Positions 1 through 7,845 of a DNA stretch of 18,882 nucleotides are shown here, in pieces. A program made the translations under genes and the position numbers. This DNA is from Phytoactinopolyspora endophytica (lineage in GTDB: Bacteria > Actinomycetota > Actinomycetes > Jiangellales > Jiangellaceae): assembly GCF_004138495.1 (NCBI RefSeq), contig NZ_ML142863.1, positions 53,297 to 72,178 on the forward strand, read 5' to 3'. A model generated the notes under the pieces. That model saw only the letters and a list, made by a program, of their open reading frames with translations, had not been told where the DNA came from and searched no databases. Positions within the stretch are counted from its first letter, which is position 1, and every line of letters starts with the position of its first letter.

Positions 1-663
1 ACCGTGATCGGCGCGCTGTGCGGCGTCGTGCTGGCCTGGCTGATGGTCGTCGTACGGACCAACCAGATCGTGACCGGCCTCGCGTTCACGCTGCTGGCCG
101 GTGCGGCGACGACGTACGTGTTCGAACAGTCCTACTCGCTCGGTACGGTTCCGCCGAGAATAGCCAGCCTGTCCCTGGCTCCGCTGCTGGCCGTCGCAGG
201 CGCGGCGCTCCTTCTGGTCTGGTTCGTGCTGGAGCGCACGACGGCCGGGCTTACGCTCACCGCGGTCGGCGAGGACCCGGTCTCCGTCGACGCGCTGGGA
301 ACCCGTGTCAATCCGGTCCGCGTCGCGGCGACGACGGCCGGGAACGCGCTGGCGGGACTGGCCGGAGCGTTGCTGGTCTGCGGTCCGCTGGGATTGTTCG
401 TGCAGAACGTCACCGCTGGGCGGGGCTGGATCGCCTTGGCGCTGGTCGTCTTCGCACGTTGGCGGCCGGTCCGGGTGGTCTTCGGCGCGCTGCTGTTCGG
501 CCTGTGCGACGCCGTCCGGCTGAGGCTGCAGGGCACGGACACGTCGATCCCGTACGAGCTGTTCGTCGCCCTGCCCTACCTCGTCACTCTGCTCGCACTC
601 ACCGTCCGCGCGCGAGACAGCAGGACCCCACGGGCGCTCACCGTGCCGTTCGCCCGGAACTGA
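1..663 (+). CDS. ABC transporter inner-membrane permease, nucleoside/purine (BMP-associated) type, 5' truncated
   Basis: The reading frame is open from the window edge, so the N-terminus is missing; an internal GTG at 4 is unlikely to be the real start. The product is very hydrophobic with about six membrane segments. It contains the cytoplasmic coupling loop typical of BPD_transp_2 permeases (RTTAGLTLTAVGEDPVSVDALG, shortly before residue 100) and a conserved TAGRGWIALALVVFARWRP stretch. These match the second permease of nucleoside or purine importers of the NupQ/YufQ type, which work with a BMP lipoprotein and a duplicated ATPase. Those partners would lie upstream, outside the window. The gene ends 12 bases before the oxygenase start, so it is probably the last transporter gene of one operon with the catabolic enzymes. 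Substrate is inferred from family and neighbours, not shown. Confidence 0.85.
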   Translation, partial: TVIGALCGVVLAWLMVVVRTNQIVTGLAFTLLAGAATTYVFEQSYSLGTVPPRIASLSLAPLLAVAGAALLLVWFVLERTTAGLTLTAVGEDPVSVDALGTRVNPVRVAATTAGNALAGLAGALLVCGPLGLFVQNVTAGRGWIALALVVFARWRPVRVVFGALLFGLCDAVRLRLQGTDTSIPYELFVALPYLVTLLALTVRARDSRTPRALTVPFARN

Positions 664-675
664 TTGGAGACATTC

Positions 676-1656
676 ATGACAGACACGCTGCCGACCATCG
701 ACGTCAGCTGCTTCGCCGACGACGCCGGCCCGAGCCTGGAGCAGGACGCCGTCGCTCGGCTCATCGACGAGACATGTCGCGATACCGGGTTCTTCCTGGT
801 CACCGGGCACGGCATCGATCCCTCCGTCAAGAACGAGATGCTGCGGGCGATGGCCGCGTTCTTCGCCGAGCCGGAGGAGACGAAGGAGGCGATATCGATC
901 GCCACGTCGCCGTGCCATCGCGGTTACGTCGGAATCGCCAAGGAGGCCCTCGACGACGAGCTGGGCGACCTCAAGGAAACGCTCGACACCGGGGCCGAGC
1001 AGGGGCCGGACCACCCCGAGGTGGTCGCCGGCACGCCGATGCACGGCTCGAACCAGCTGCCGTCGACCCCGGGCTTCGCCGACGCCTGGGAGGCCTACTT
1101 CAGCCAGGCGGTGCGCGCCGCGGAACGCATGCAGCGCGCCATCGCCCACGCGCTCGGCATGCCGGACGACCATCTGTTGACCATGCCCGGCGGCGACGTC
1201 ATGTACCACCTGCGGTTCATCCACTACCCGGCGCAGGAGACGACCGTACCCGTCGACGGCCAGCTCGGCTGCGGCACCCACACCGACTACGGCTCGGTCA
1301 CGCTGCTCGCCGAGGACGGCGTCGGCGGCCTGCAAGTGAGGAAGCGGGACGGCAGCTGGATCGATGTCCAGGCGCCCGAAGGCACGCTGGTGGTGAACAT
1401 CGGCGATCTGATGGCGATCTGGACGAACGACCGCTGGACCTCCAACCCACACCGCGTGATCAATCCGCCCCAGACGGACCGGTACTCGATCCCGTTGTTC
1501 GTGACGCCCCCGTTCAACGCGGAGATCGCCGCGCTGCCGACGTGCGTGCCGGCGGGAGAGGAGCCCCGATACCTGCCCCAGCGCTCCGGCGAGTACCTGA
1601 TGTCCAGGATCGACGCGACGCACAGCTACCGCAACCCGCTGCTGGAGATGAGCTGA
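676..1656 (+). CDS. 2-oxoglutarate/Fe(II)-dependent oxygenase, isopenicillin N synthase-like family
   Basis: A 326-residue protein. The ATG at 676 is preceded by GGAGA at 666-670, which favours it over the in-frame TTG at 664. The N-terminal domain (about 8-110) carries the family's TCRDTGFFLVTGHGI motif. The catalytic jelly roll has the full iron facial triad, H202-x-D204 and H259, and the 2-oxoglutarate carboxylate pair R269-x-S271. It should therefore be an active hydroxylase or demethylase. Relatives include isopenicillin N synthase, plant and bacterial oxidases, and fungal thymine-7-hydroxylase, so the fold alone does not give the substrate. It lies between a nucleoside-type permease and a deaminase, and a molybdenum hydroxylase follows, so a nucleobase or modified nucleobase is the best guess. 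Length is normal and I see no frameshift. Confidence 0.9.
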   Translation: MTDTLPTIDVSCFADDAGPSLEQDAVARLIDETCRDTGFFLVTGHGIDPSVKNEMLRAMAAFFAEPEETKEAISIATSPCHRGYVGIAKEALDDELGDLKETLDTGAEQGPDHPEVVAGTPMHGSNQLPSTPGFADAWEAYFSQAVRAAERMQRAIAHALGMPDDHLLTMPGGDVMYHLRFIHYPAQETTVPVDGQLGCGTHTDYGSVTLLAEDGVGGLQVRKRDGSWIDVQAPEGTLVVNIGDLMAIWTNDRWTSNPHRVINPPQTDRYSIPLFVTPPFNAEIAALPTCVPAGEEPRYLPQRSGEYLMSRIDATHSYRNPLLEMS

Positions 1657-1661
1657 TCGGC

Positions 1662-2294
1662 GTGGAGGCGACGCGGATACCCACCCGCTACGGTGCCGAG
1701 CTGCCCGAGTGGGTGCTCGAGGAGCTGGCCGACGTGCCCGAGTGTCTGCCCACGGTCGAGCACCGGATGCGTCTGGTCCATCGGCTGGCGGGACGCAACT
1801 ACCACGAGGGGACCGGCGGCCCGTTTGCCGCGATCGTCGTGGAGGAGGAGTCCGGTGCGGTCGTGTCGGCCGGTGTGAACCTCGTCTTGGCATCCGGCCT
1901 GTCCGCGGCGCACGCTGAGGTGGTGGCACTGTCGCTGGCGCAGACCCGATGCGGCGCGTGGGACCTCGGCGGTCCCGGCCAACCTGTCCATGAGCTCGTG
2001 GTGAACTGGCGGCCATGCGTCCAGTGCTACGGCGCTGTCCTGTGGTCGGGCGTGCGACGGCTGGTGATCGCGGGTGAAGGCGAAGAGCTGGAACGGCTCA
2101 CCGGGTTCGACGAGGGTCCGTTGGGAGAGGACTGGGCCGAGCAACTGGAGGCTCGTGGGATCACCGTTCAGCGCAACGTCCTCCGCGATGACGCCGTGCG
2201 CATCTTCGGCCGCTACGGAGATTCCGTGAGCCAAGGCGGTGTCACCGTCTACAACGCCCGTGGTGCATATACGGCCCGGCACGCGGCGACCTGA
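1662..2294 (+). CDS. Zinc-dependent nucleoside/nucleobase deaminase (cytidine deaminase-like fold)
   Basis: A 210-residue protein. The zinc site is complete: H84-A-E86 supplies the first ligand and the proton-shuttling glutamate, and P118-C119-x-x-C122 supplies the other two ligands. This is the signature of the guanine deaminase, cytosine deaminase and TadA group. The core (about 35-150) is followed by about 60 residues ending in a segment that may close the active site, as in guanine deaminases. The GTG at 1662 is chosen because it is the first in-frame start after the oxygenase stop, leaving a 5-bp gap. Its GGAG at 1644-1647 is rather distant, so translational coupling is likely. Guanine to xanthine would fit the downstream oxidase, but adenine, cytosine or a modified base is equally open. 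Confidence 0.85.
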   Translation: MEATRIPTRYGAELPEWVLEELADVPECLPTVEHRMRLVHRLAGRNYHEGTGGPFAAIVVEEESGAVVSAGVNLVLASGLSAAHAEVVALSLAQTRCGAWDLGGPGQPVHELVVNWRPCVQCYGAVLWSGVRRLVIAGEGEELERLTGFDEGPLGEDWAEQLEARGITVQRNVLRDDAVRIFGRYGDSVSQGGVTVYNARGAYTARHAAT

Positions 2295-2310
2295 GTCGGA
2301 CGATCCCGTT

Positions 2311-2336
2311 GTCCGGGCGTCTTCGATGTCCCGGAC
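2311..2336 (+). promoter_or_regulatory. Inverted repeat (7-bp stem, 12-nt loop) between deaminase and FAD-subunit genes
   Basis: GTCCGGG at 2311-2317 and CCCGGAC at 2330-2336 are perfect complements, and two further G-U pairs are possible outside the stem in RNA. It sits in the 69-bp gap between the deaminase stop and the next start, the only sizeable gap in the operon. There is no T-run, so it is not a classical terminator. It could be an operator or an mRNA-processing or attenuation hairpin. Confidence 0.4.
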
Positions 2337-2363
2337 GGATCTAGAGCAATCGAGGTGGTGCCG

Positions 2364-3260
2364 GTGGACCAGTCGACCGTCCGCGACTTTCTCCGCCTGG
2401 CTGAGCGCCCCGCGCCGTCGCTATGGCGGGGCGGGGACGCGGTCGTGGCGGGCGGGACGTGGCTGATGTCCGAGCCGCAGCCTGGCGTCCGCCGGCTCGT
2501 CGACATCACCGGCCTCGGATGGCCGTCGCTGGTGATCACCGACGACGGACTGGAGATCGCGGCGACCTGCACGATCGCGGATCTTGCCGCGGCCGCCGGC
2601 GATCCGGCGCCGCTGTTGCGAGGGGACGGCCGGACGGATCCGGGATCTCCCGTCGGCGCCGGCGTCGAGCTTCCCGACACCTGGACGGTCGCACCGTTGG
2701 TCCGCCGGTGCGCCGACTCCCTCGTGGCCTCGTTCAAGATCTGGCATCTCGCTACCGTGGGTGGCAACGTGTGCCTCGGGCTCCCGGCCGGCTCGATGAT
2801 CTCGCTGCTGACCGCGCTCGACGCAACGGCGCTGGTGTGGCGGGCCGACGGTGCCGAGGAACGGATGCCCGTGGCCGACCTGGTGACCGGCCCGGGCCGC
2901 ACCGCGCTGGGACCGGCCGACCTACTGCGCTCGTTCACCATCGGCGCCACCGCGCTCACGTCACGGACGGCTTTCGCCCGCATGTCGCTGTCGGCGCGTG
3001 GGAGATCCGCGGCGATCGTCATCGCCCGGCAGGACCACGACGGATCGGTCACCGTCTCCATCACGGCAGCGACCAATCGCCCGTACGTCCTGACGTTCAC
3101 CGAACCGCCGCCGCCTCAGCGGTACGTCGAGACGGCAGCACACGTGATCGGCGATGACTACACCGACGACGTCCACGGCGCGCCCGACTGGCGACGGCAC
3201 CTGGTCCGTGTCCTGGGCGTCGAGGTCCTGACCGCGCTCACCCGGAAGGGGCCGGCATGA
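2364..3260 (+). CDS. FAD-binding subunit of xanthine dehydrogenase-family molybdenum hydroxylase
   Basis: A 298-residue protein of the CO dehydrogenase medium-subunit (CoxM/XdhB/YgfM) family. The FAD pyrophosphate-binding motif AGGT is at 29-32, followed by a QPGVRRLVDI segment. The second FAD motif, TVGGN (131-135) followed by LPAGSMISLLTALDA, is also intact. The C-terminal CO_deh_flav_C-like domain holds FARMSLSARGRSAAIVIARQ. In this enzyme class it passes electrons from the 2Fe-2S clusters of its partner to NAD or another acceptor. The start is uncertain among GTGs at 2355, 2358 and 2364; 2364 is chosen because GAGG at 2352-2355 lies 8 bases upstream of it. Its stop overlaps the ATG of the partner subunit (ATGA), a strong sign of coupled translation and a stoichiometric complex. 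Confidence 0.9.
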   Translation: MDQSTVRDFLRLAERPAPSLWRGGDAVVAGGTWLMSEPQPGVRRLVDITGLGWPSLVITDDGLEIAATCTIADLAAAAGDPAPLLRGDGRTDPGSPVGAGVELPDTWTVAPLVRRCADSLVASFKIWHLATVGGNVCLGLPAGSMISLLTALDATALVWRADGAEERMPVADLVTGPGRTALGPADLLRSFTIGATALTSRTAFARMSLSARGRSAAIVIARQDHDGSVTVSITAATNRPYVLTFTEPPPPQRYVETAAHVIGDDYTDDVHGAPDWRRHLVRVLGVEVLTALTRKGPA

Positions 3261-6109
3261 CGGACCAGCTACCGCGTCAGGAGACGGATCAACTGCGAGC
3301 TCCGGAGAGCAGCGACGGCGCCCGGCACGTGACGCCGGAGAAGGAACCGTCGTCAGGCGGGTCCGCCTCCCGGACAACGATCTCGCTTCGGGTCAACGAC
3401 AAGGTACTCACCACCGACGCCGCTCCGGGTCAATGCCTGCGGACCTATCTGCGGGAGACCGGCCACGTCGATGTGAAGATGGGCTGCGACGCGGGCGACT
3501 GCGGAGCGTGCACAGTCCTGGTAGACGACGTCCCTGTGCATTCGTGCCTCTATCCTGCGGCCCGGGCGGACGGCCGTCACGTGACTACGCTGGCAGGCCT
3601 CTCCCCTGGTGACGCGTTGCATCCGGGGGCAGAGGCGTTCCTCGAAGCGCAGGGGTTCCAGTGCGGCTTCTGCACCGCCGGAATGGTGGTCACGGCCAGC
3701 TGTCTGCGCCGGAGCCCGCAACCTGCCGACGATGACGCACACACCGACCGTCTGCTGAAAGGCAACCTGTGCCGATGCACCGGCTATCGGTCCGTCCGCG
3801 ATGCGTTGGCAGGCCGCGCCAACGTCGAACCGCCCGGTACGTCCGCGGACATGCCGGCGGTCGGCCGCAGCATCGCCGCCCCAGCGGGCCGGCGCATCGT
3901 CACCGGGACGGAGCGGTTCACACTGGACGAGGTCCAGCCCGGCACGCTGCACGCCGCGATCTTGCGCTCTCCGCATGCCCACGCCGTCATCAACTCCGTC
4001 GATACCTCCGCCGCGGAGGCGATGGACGGCGTCGAGCTCGTGCTGACCTACCGGGACGTGCCGCACGTGGCCTACTCCACGGCACGGCACCACAACCGGA
4101 CGGACGACCCTCGCGACACCTACATCCTCGCCCGGGTTGTCCGCCACGTCGGGCAGCGGGTAGCCGTCGTCGTCGCGGACAGCGTCGCCACCGCCCGGGC
4201 AGCCTGCGAGCTGATCGAGATCGACTGGGACGTCCGGCCCGCACTGGTGGATCCGGAGCGGGCGCGCGATCCGGACGTCCCGCTGGTCCACGGGGACAAG
4301 GGACCCGACTCCGGGATCGCCGACCCCGCGCGCAACGTCGTCGCGGAGATCTCCTCCCACATCGGCGACATCGACACCGGCATGGCCGGGGCAGCCGCCG
4401 TGTACGAGGGCACCTTCCACTCGCCCCGGATCCAGGCGACGCACCTGGAGACGCACTGCGCCGTCGGCCGGCTCAACGACGACGGCCGGCTGGTCATCCG
4501 CACCAGCTCGCAGGTGCCCTTCCTGGTCCGGGACGAGCTGTGCGTCCTGTTGGGGCTGCCCCGAGAGCGGATCGAGGTGGTCACCGGTCGCGTCGGGGGC
4601 GGCTTCGGGGCGAAGCAGGAGCTGCTGGTCGAAGACGTCGTCGCGCTCGCCGTGCTCCGCACCGGGCGTCCGGTCCAGCTCGAGCTGACCCGTTCCGAGC
4701 AGTTCGCCGCCACCCCGAGCCGGCATCCGATGCGGGTCACGGTCAAGGCTGGGGCTGACCGGGACGGCCGGCTCACCGCCCTGGGCATCGATGTCCTCTC
4801 CAACACCGGTGCCTACGGCAACCACGGGCCCGGTGTGCTCTTCCACGGCTGCAACGAGTCGATGGCGATGTACCGCTGCCCCCACAAGGCCGTCGACGCC
4901 GCGGCTGTCTACACCCACACGCTGCCAGGCGGCGCCTTCCGTGGGTACGGCCTGGGTCAGGTCTTCTTCGCCATCGAGTCCGCGATCGACGAGCTCGCGA
5001 GGAAGCTCGAGATCGATCCGTTCACGATGCGGGCTCGGAACCTGATCCAGCCTGGCGACCCCATGGTCGCCTACTCCCTCGACCCGGACGATGTCGAGTA
5101 CGGTAGCCACGGCGCGGGGGAATGCCTCGATCTGGTCCGCGCGGCGCTGCTCGCCGGGGGCGACGAACCGCCCACGGGTGAGGAGTGGAGCACCGGCTCC
5201 GGTGTTGCGATGGCGATGATCGACACCATCCCACCCCGCGGGCACCGCGGAGAAGCGGCCATCGAGCTGTTGCCCGATGGGACGTATCTGCTCAGTACCG
5301 GCACCGCCGAGTTCGGCAGCGGATCGACCACCACACATGTGCAGCTGGCGGCGACCTTGCTCGACACTTCGACCGGCGGGGTGACGCTGCGCACCGGTGG
5401 TACGGGCGCGGTGGGCCACGACACAGGCGCCTTCGGCTCGACCGGCATCGTGGTTGCCGGTAGGGCCGTCGTCCGAGCGGCAGAGCAGTTACGTGGAGCG
5501 CTGCTCGAGGCGGCCGCCGCCGAACTGGGTGTGGAACCGGCGGAGTGCACGCTGACCAGCGACGCCGTGGTCGCCGCTGGCTGCAGCATCAGGCTCGCCG
5601 AGCTGGCCGCCTGCACCGGCGCGTTGCGCGCGGTCGGCTCCGACGACGGCTCTCCCCGATCGATCGCGTTCAACGTGCAGGGCTTCGAAGTCGCCGTCAA
5701 CCGGCACACCGGCGAGGTACGGATCCTCAACTCAGTGCACGCCGCCGACGCGGGTGTCGTCCTCAATCCGGAGCAGTGCCGCGGGCAGATCGAGGGCGGC
5801 GTCGCGCAGGGCATCGGGGCGGCCATGTACGAGGAGATGGTGTTGGACGACGGTGGCGCCGTCGTGACGCAGACCATCCGCGACTATCACATCCCGCAGA
5901 TCGCCGATGTCCCCACGACCCAGGTCTTCTTCGCATCCACGCACGACGGCTTGGGCCCGATGGGTGCGAAGTCGATGAGCGAGTCACCGTTCAACCCGAT
6001 CGCGCCCGCAATGGCGAACGCCGTCCGCGACGCCACCGGCGTCCGGCTTACGACGCTGCCGCTCTCCCGGGATCGCGTCTGGCGTGCCCTTGACGGGGAC
6101 GTTAGCTAG
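3257..6109 (+). CDS. Xanthine dehydrogenase-family enzyme: fused 2Fe-2S and molybdopterin-binding subunit (XdhD-like)
   Basis: A 950-residue fusion. Residues 1-40 are a polar, probably disordered extension. A plant-type 2Fe-2S domain follows (C77, C82, C85, C97), then a four-helix 2Fe-2S domain (C136-x-x-C139 and C172-x-C174). From about 200 onward is the aldehyde-oxidase/xanthine-dehydrogenase Mo-cofactor region: VGGGFGAKQ at 446-454, GAFRGYG around 559-565, AEFGSG with E685, and a C-terminal SMSESP motif in which E909 takes the place of the catalytic base glutamate. All cofactor motifs are present, so it should be active. FeS-first fusion next to a separate FAD gene resembles E. coli XdhD/YgfM. 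Hypoxanthine, xanthine or a related N-heterocycle is the likely substrate. The XdhC-type maturation factor is not in the window. Confidence 0.9.
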   Translation: MTDQLPRQETDQLRAPESSDGARHVTPEKEPSSGGSASRTTISLRVNDKVLTTDAAPGQCLRTYLRETGHVDVKMGCDAGDCGACTVLVDDVPVHSCLYPAARADGRHVTTLAGLSPGDALHPGAEAFLEAQGFQCGFCTAGMVVTASCLRRSPQPADDDAHTDRLLKGNLCRCTGYRSVRDALAGRANVEPPGTSADMPAVGRSIAAPAGRRIVTGTERFTLDEVQPGTLHAAILRSPHAHAVINSVDTSAAEAMDGVELVLTYRDVPHVAYSTARHHNRTDDPRDTYILARVVRHVGQRVAVVVADSVATARAACELIEIDWDVRPALVDPERARDPDVPLVHGDKGPDSGIADPARNVVAEISSHIGDIDTGMAGAAAVYEGTFHSPRIQATHLETHCAVGRLNDDGRLVIRTSSQVPFLVRDELCVLLGLPRERIEVVTGRVGGGFGAKQELLVEDVVALAVLRTGRPVQLELTRSEQFAATPSRHPMRVTVKAGADRDGRLTALGIDVLSNTGAYGNHGPGVLFHGCNESMAMYRCPHKAVDAAAVYTHTLPGGAFRGYGLGQVFFAIESAIDELARKLEIDPFTMRARNLIQPGDPMVAYSLDPDDVEYGSHGAGECLDLVRAALLAGGDEPPTGEEWSTGSGVAMAMIDTIPPRGHRGEAAIELLPDGTYLLSTGTAEFGSGSTTTHVQLAATLLDTSTGGVTLRTGGTGAVGHDTGAFGSTGIVVAGRAVVRAAEQLRGALLEAAAAELGVEPAECTLTSDAVVAAGCSIRLAELAACTGALRAVGSDDGSPRSIAFNVQGFEVAVNRHTGEVRILNSVHAADAGVVLNPEQCRGQIEGGVAQGIGAAMYEEMVLDDGGAVVTQTIRDYHIPQIADVPTTQVFFASTHDGLGPMGAKSMSESPFNPIAPAMANAVRDATGVRLTTLPLSRDRVWRALDGDVS

Positions 6110-6306
6110 CGGAATCCGTATAGCCGCCATTTCCCGTGCCGATGACCCTGCACAACGGCTGGGATCACCGCCACAATGAGCATGTTCGCGCAATACGCAC
6201 GTTCGACGGACACGCATGTACGAATGCCATGACTGTGTCAATGCGCGAGCGGACGCGGCAGGCCCACAAGGTCGCACGGTATGCAACAACGACGGGAGGC
6301 CGTCAG
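6110..6306 (+). other. 197-bp intergenic stretch before the SDR gene; probable promoter region
   Basis: There is no convincing gene here. It separates the oxidase operon from the dehydrogenase/cupin unit and is less GC-rich than the flanking genes. It contains a short dyad GCAT-N6-ATGC at 6214-6227 that could be a regulator half-site pair. GGGAGG at 6294-6299 is the ribosome site of the next gene. I could not assign a clear -35/-10 pair. Confidence 0.4.
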
Positions 6307-7053
6307 ATGACGGAGCAGCGGACGCCGGACGGCGTCGCCGGCCAGGCCGACACCGCCAAGCGCCGGGTGATGGTCGTCGGCGGTACCAGTGGGATCGGCG
6401 CCGCCGTCGCGCACCGCTTCGCGTCCTCGGGCGCGGATGTCACCGTCGCAGGCCTGAAGGCCGGGAACCACGACGCGTCACCGGTCGGAGTCACCACCGT
6501 TGACCTCGATCTGCGCGAGCCCAGCGCCATCGAGGAACTCGTCTCTGCCCACGGATCCCTCGATGTGCTGGTGAACTCCGCCGGCATCGTACGGCGAGAC
6601 GACGAGTTCCGGCCCGAGGTGTTCGAGGACGTTCTCGCGGTCAACCTGACCGGCACCATGCGGGCGTGCGTCGCCGCTCGATCGTCACTGGCCGAGTCGT
6701 CCGGTTGTATCGTCAACGTGGCCTCAATGCTCAGCTACTTCGGCGGTCCCAGGGTGCCCGGCTACTCGGCCAGCAAGGGCGGCGTCGTGCAGCTGACCAA
6801 GTCGCTGGCGGTCGCGTGGGCGGCCGAGGGCATCCGGGTCAACGCCGTGGCGCCCGGATGGATCCGGACCGACCTGACCAGTGAGCTTCAGCAACGCCCA
6901 GCGGCCGCCGGCCAGATCATAGAGCGGACCCCTATGGGTAGATGGGGTGAGCCATCCGACGTTGCCGGCGCGGTGGAGTTCCTCGCCGGGCCGAACGCGG
7001 CTTTCATCACCGGCGTCGTCCTCCCCGTCGACGGCGGCTACCTCGCCTCCTGA
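6307..7053 (+). CDS. Short-chain dehydrogenase/reductase (classical SDR, FabG-like)
   Basis: A 248-residue classical SDR. The nucleotide-binding glycine motif GGTSGIG is at 25-31, with T replaced by G at its first position. The structural N90-S-A-G motif is present, and the catalytic residues are S140, Y153 and K157 (YSASK). The C-terminal part has the usual PGWIRTDL and FITGVVLPVDGGY elements. It should reduce a ketone or oxidise a secondary alcohol with NAD(P). Frames such as this often extend upstream in high-GC DNA; the ATG at 6307 is taken because GGGAGG lies 7 bases before it. It is the first gene of a likely unit with the cupin oxygenase 94 bp downstream. The exact substrate cannot be read from the sequence. 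Confidence 0.88.
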   Translation: MTEQRTPDGVAGQADTAKRRVMVVGGTSGIGAAVAHRFASSGADVTVAGLKAGNHDASPVGVTTVDLDLREPSAIEELVSAHGSLDVLVNSAGIVRRDDEFRPEVFEDVLAVNLTGTMRACVAARSSLAESSGCIVNVASMLSYFGGPRVPGYSASKGGVVQLTKSLAVAWAAEGIRVNAVAPGWIRTDLTSELQQRPAAAGQIIERTPMGRWGEPSDVAGAVEFLAGPNAAFITGVVLPVDGGYLAS

Positions 7054-7147
7054 GCACTCGCATGGGACGACGACCATGAACCCACGCACCGACCACAACC
7101 GACCACCCGCCCCTCACCCGAGCATCCAGCCGACCAGGGAGGACCTT

Positions 7148-7645
7148 ATGTCCACCGCACCGCAGATCGCCGTCTCGAAGGACTATCCGGACGAGATCGC
7201 CGTCGCCGCTGAGCCCGACGACCCACGAGTCTGGGTTCCCCAGGCGCCGAATGTCTGGTTCCGGCCGCTCATGTTCAACACGGTGATCGGGCAGTGGTGC
7301 AACCTGCTCAAGGTGACCGCAGCCGGGATCGTCTCCCGTCATCGGCACCCCGGGGCCGTCTTCGGCTACGTCCTCAAGGGGCGCTGGCACTACTACGAGC
7401 ACGAGTGGGTCGCCGAGACTGGCCATTTCGTCTACGAGCCGCCCGGTGAGATCCATACTCTCGCCGTGCCCGAAGACTGTACCGAGATGATCACTTTCTT
7501 CAACATCACCGGCGCCATGGTCTACCTCGACCAGGACGGGCACCAGATCGACTACGAGGACACCTTCACAAAGATCGACCGGTGCCGGGCCCACTACGAG
7601 AACGTCGGTCTCGGCTCGGACTACGTCAACCAGTTCATCCGCTAG
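7148..7645 (+). CDS. Single-domain cupin, 2,4'-dihydroxyacetophenone dioxygenase-like
   Basis: A 165-residue cupin. The metal-binding motifs are H65-x-H67 (SRHRHPGAVFGYVLKGRW) and H103 in PPGEIHTL. This gives a three-histidine iron site with the spacing I recall for 2,4'-dihydroxyacetophenone dioxygenase, which cleaves a C-C bond next to a ketone. Acidic residues E84 and E86 lie near the site. The start at 7148 has GGGAGGA 4 bases upstream; an in-frame ATG at 7076 would add 24 low-complexity residues and has no comparable site. Together with the SDR it could form a two-step path, alcohol to ketone and then oxidative cleavage. The specific substrate is inference; related cupins act on acetylacetone-like or aromatic ketones. 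Confidence 0.75.
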   Translation: MSTAPQIAVSKDYPDEIAVAAEPDDPRVWVPQAPNVWFRPLMFNTVIGQWCNLLKVTAAGIVSRHRHPGAVFGYVLKGRWHYYEHEWVAETGHFVYEPPGEIHTLAVPEDCTEMITFFNITGAMVYLDQDGHQIDYEDTFTKIDRCRAHYENVGLGSDYVNQFIR

Positions 7646-7673
7646 CTTCACTGAAGCGGGCCCCCAGCTTCAG
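7645..7673 (+). terminator. Overlapping hairpins at the end of the cupin gene, possible terminator
   Basis: CTGAAGC at 7651-7657 pairs with GCTTCAG at 7667-7673 around a 9-nt loop. The same GAAGC can instead pair with GCTTC at 7645-7649, which overlaps the stop codon. No T-run follows, as is common in actinomycete terminators, so function is uncertain. Confidence 0.4.
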
Positions 7674-7676
7674 ACG

Positions 7677-7736
7677 AGGTGCAGCCGCCATGTCCGCTGG
7701 TGTTCGTCATCGAGATCACCGGCGGGCGGCTCACCT
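7677..7736 (+). other. Imperfect inverted repeat in the cupin-lysR gap
   Basis: AGGTG-C-AGCCGCC at 7677-7689 pairs with GGCGGCTCACCT at 7725-7736: 12 base pairs with one bulged C and a 35-nt loop. It may be part of a leader or an operator for the following LysR gene. Nothing else is recognisable in the 200-bp gap. Confidence 0.3.
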
Positions 7737-7845
7737 GCAGATCTTCCCGTACCCGGCCCCACGAGGCTAGTGTTCGTGCCGTACATGACCACGGCACCGG
7801 CGGGCACGGACCTCACCGGTCACGGACGCAGCCCCGGGGGTCAGC

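Noticed and set aside
18..1661. Upstream continuation of the deaminase frame to position 18
   Set aside because: That part overlaps the permease and oxygenase genes in another frame and translates to arginine-rich sequence without motifs; only the part from 1662 is a gene.
3353..5419. Open minus-strand frame of 688 codons opposite the oxidase gene
   Set aside because: It lies opposite the confidently identified Mo hydroxylase and its translation is low-complexity R/G/D-rich with no domain; long antisense frames are expected at this GC content.
7690..7770. 26-codon upstream open frame before lysR
   Set aside because: Its ribosome site is weak, the peptide is unremarkable, and the DNA is better explained by the inverted repeat; a real leader peptide cannot be excluded.
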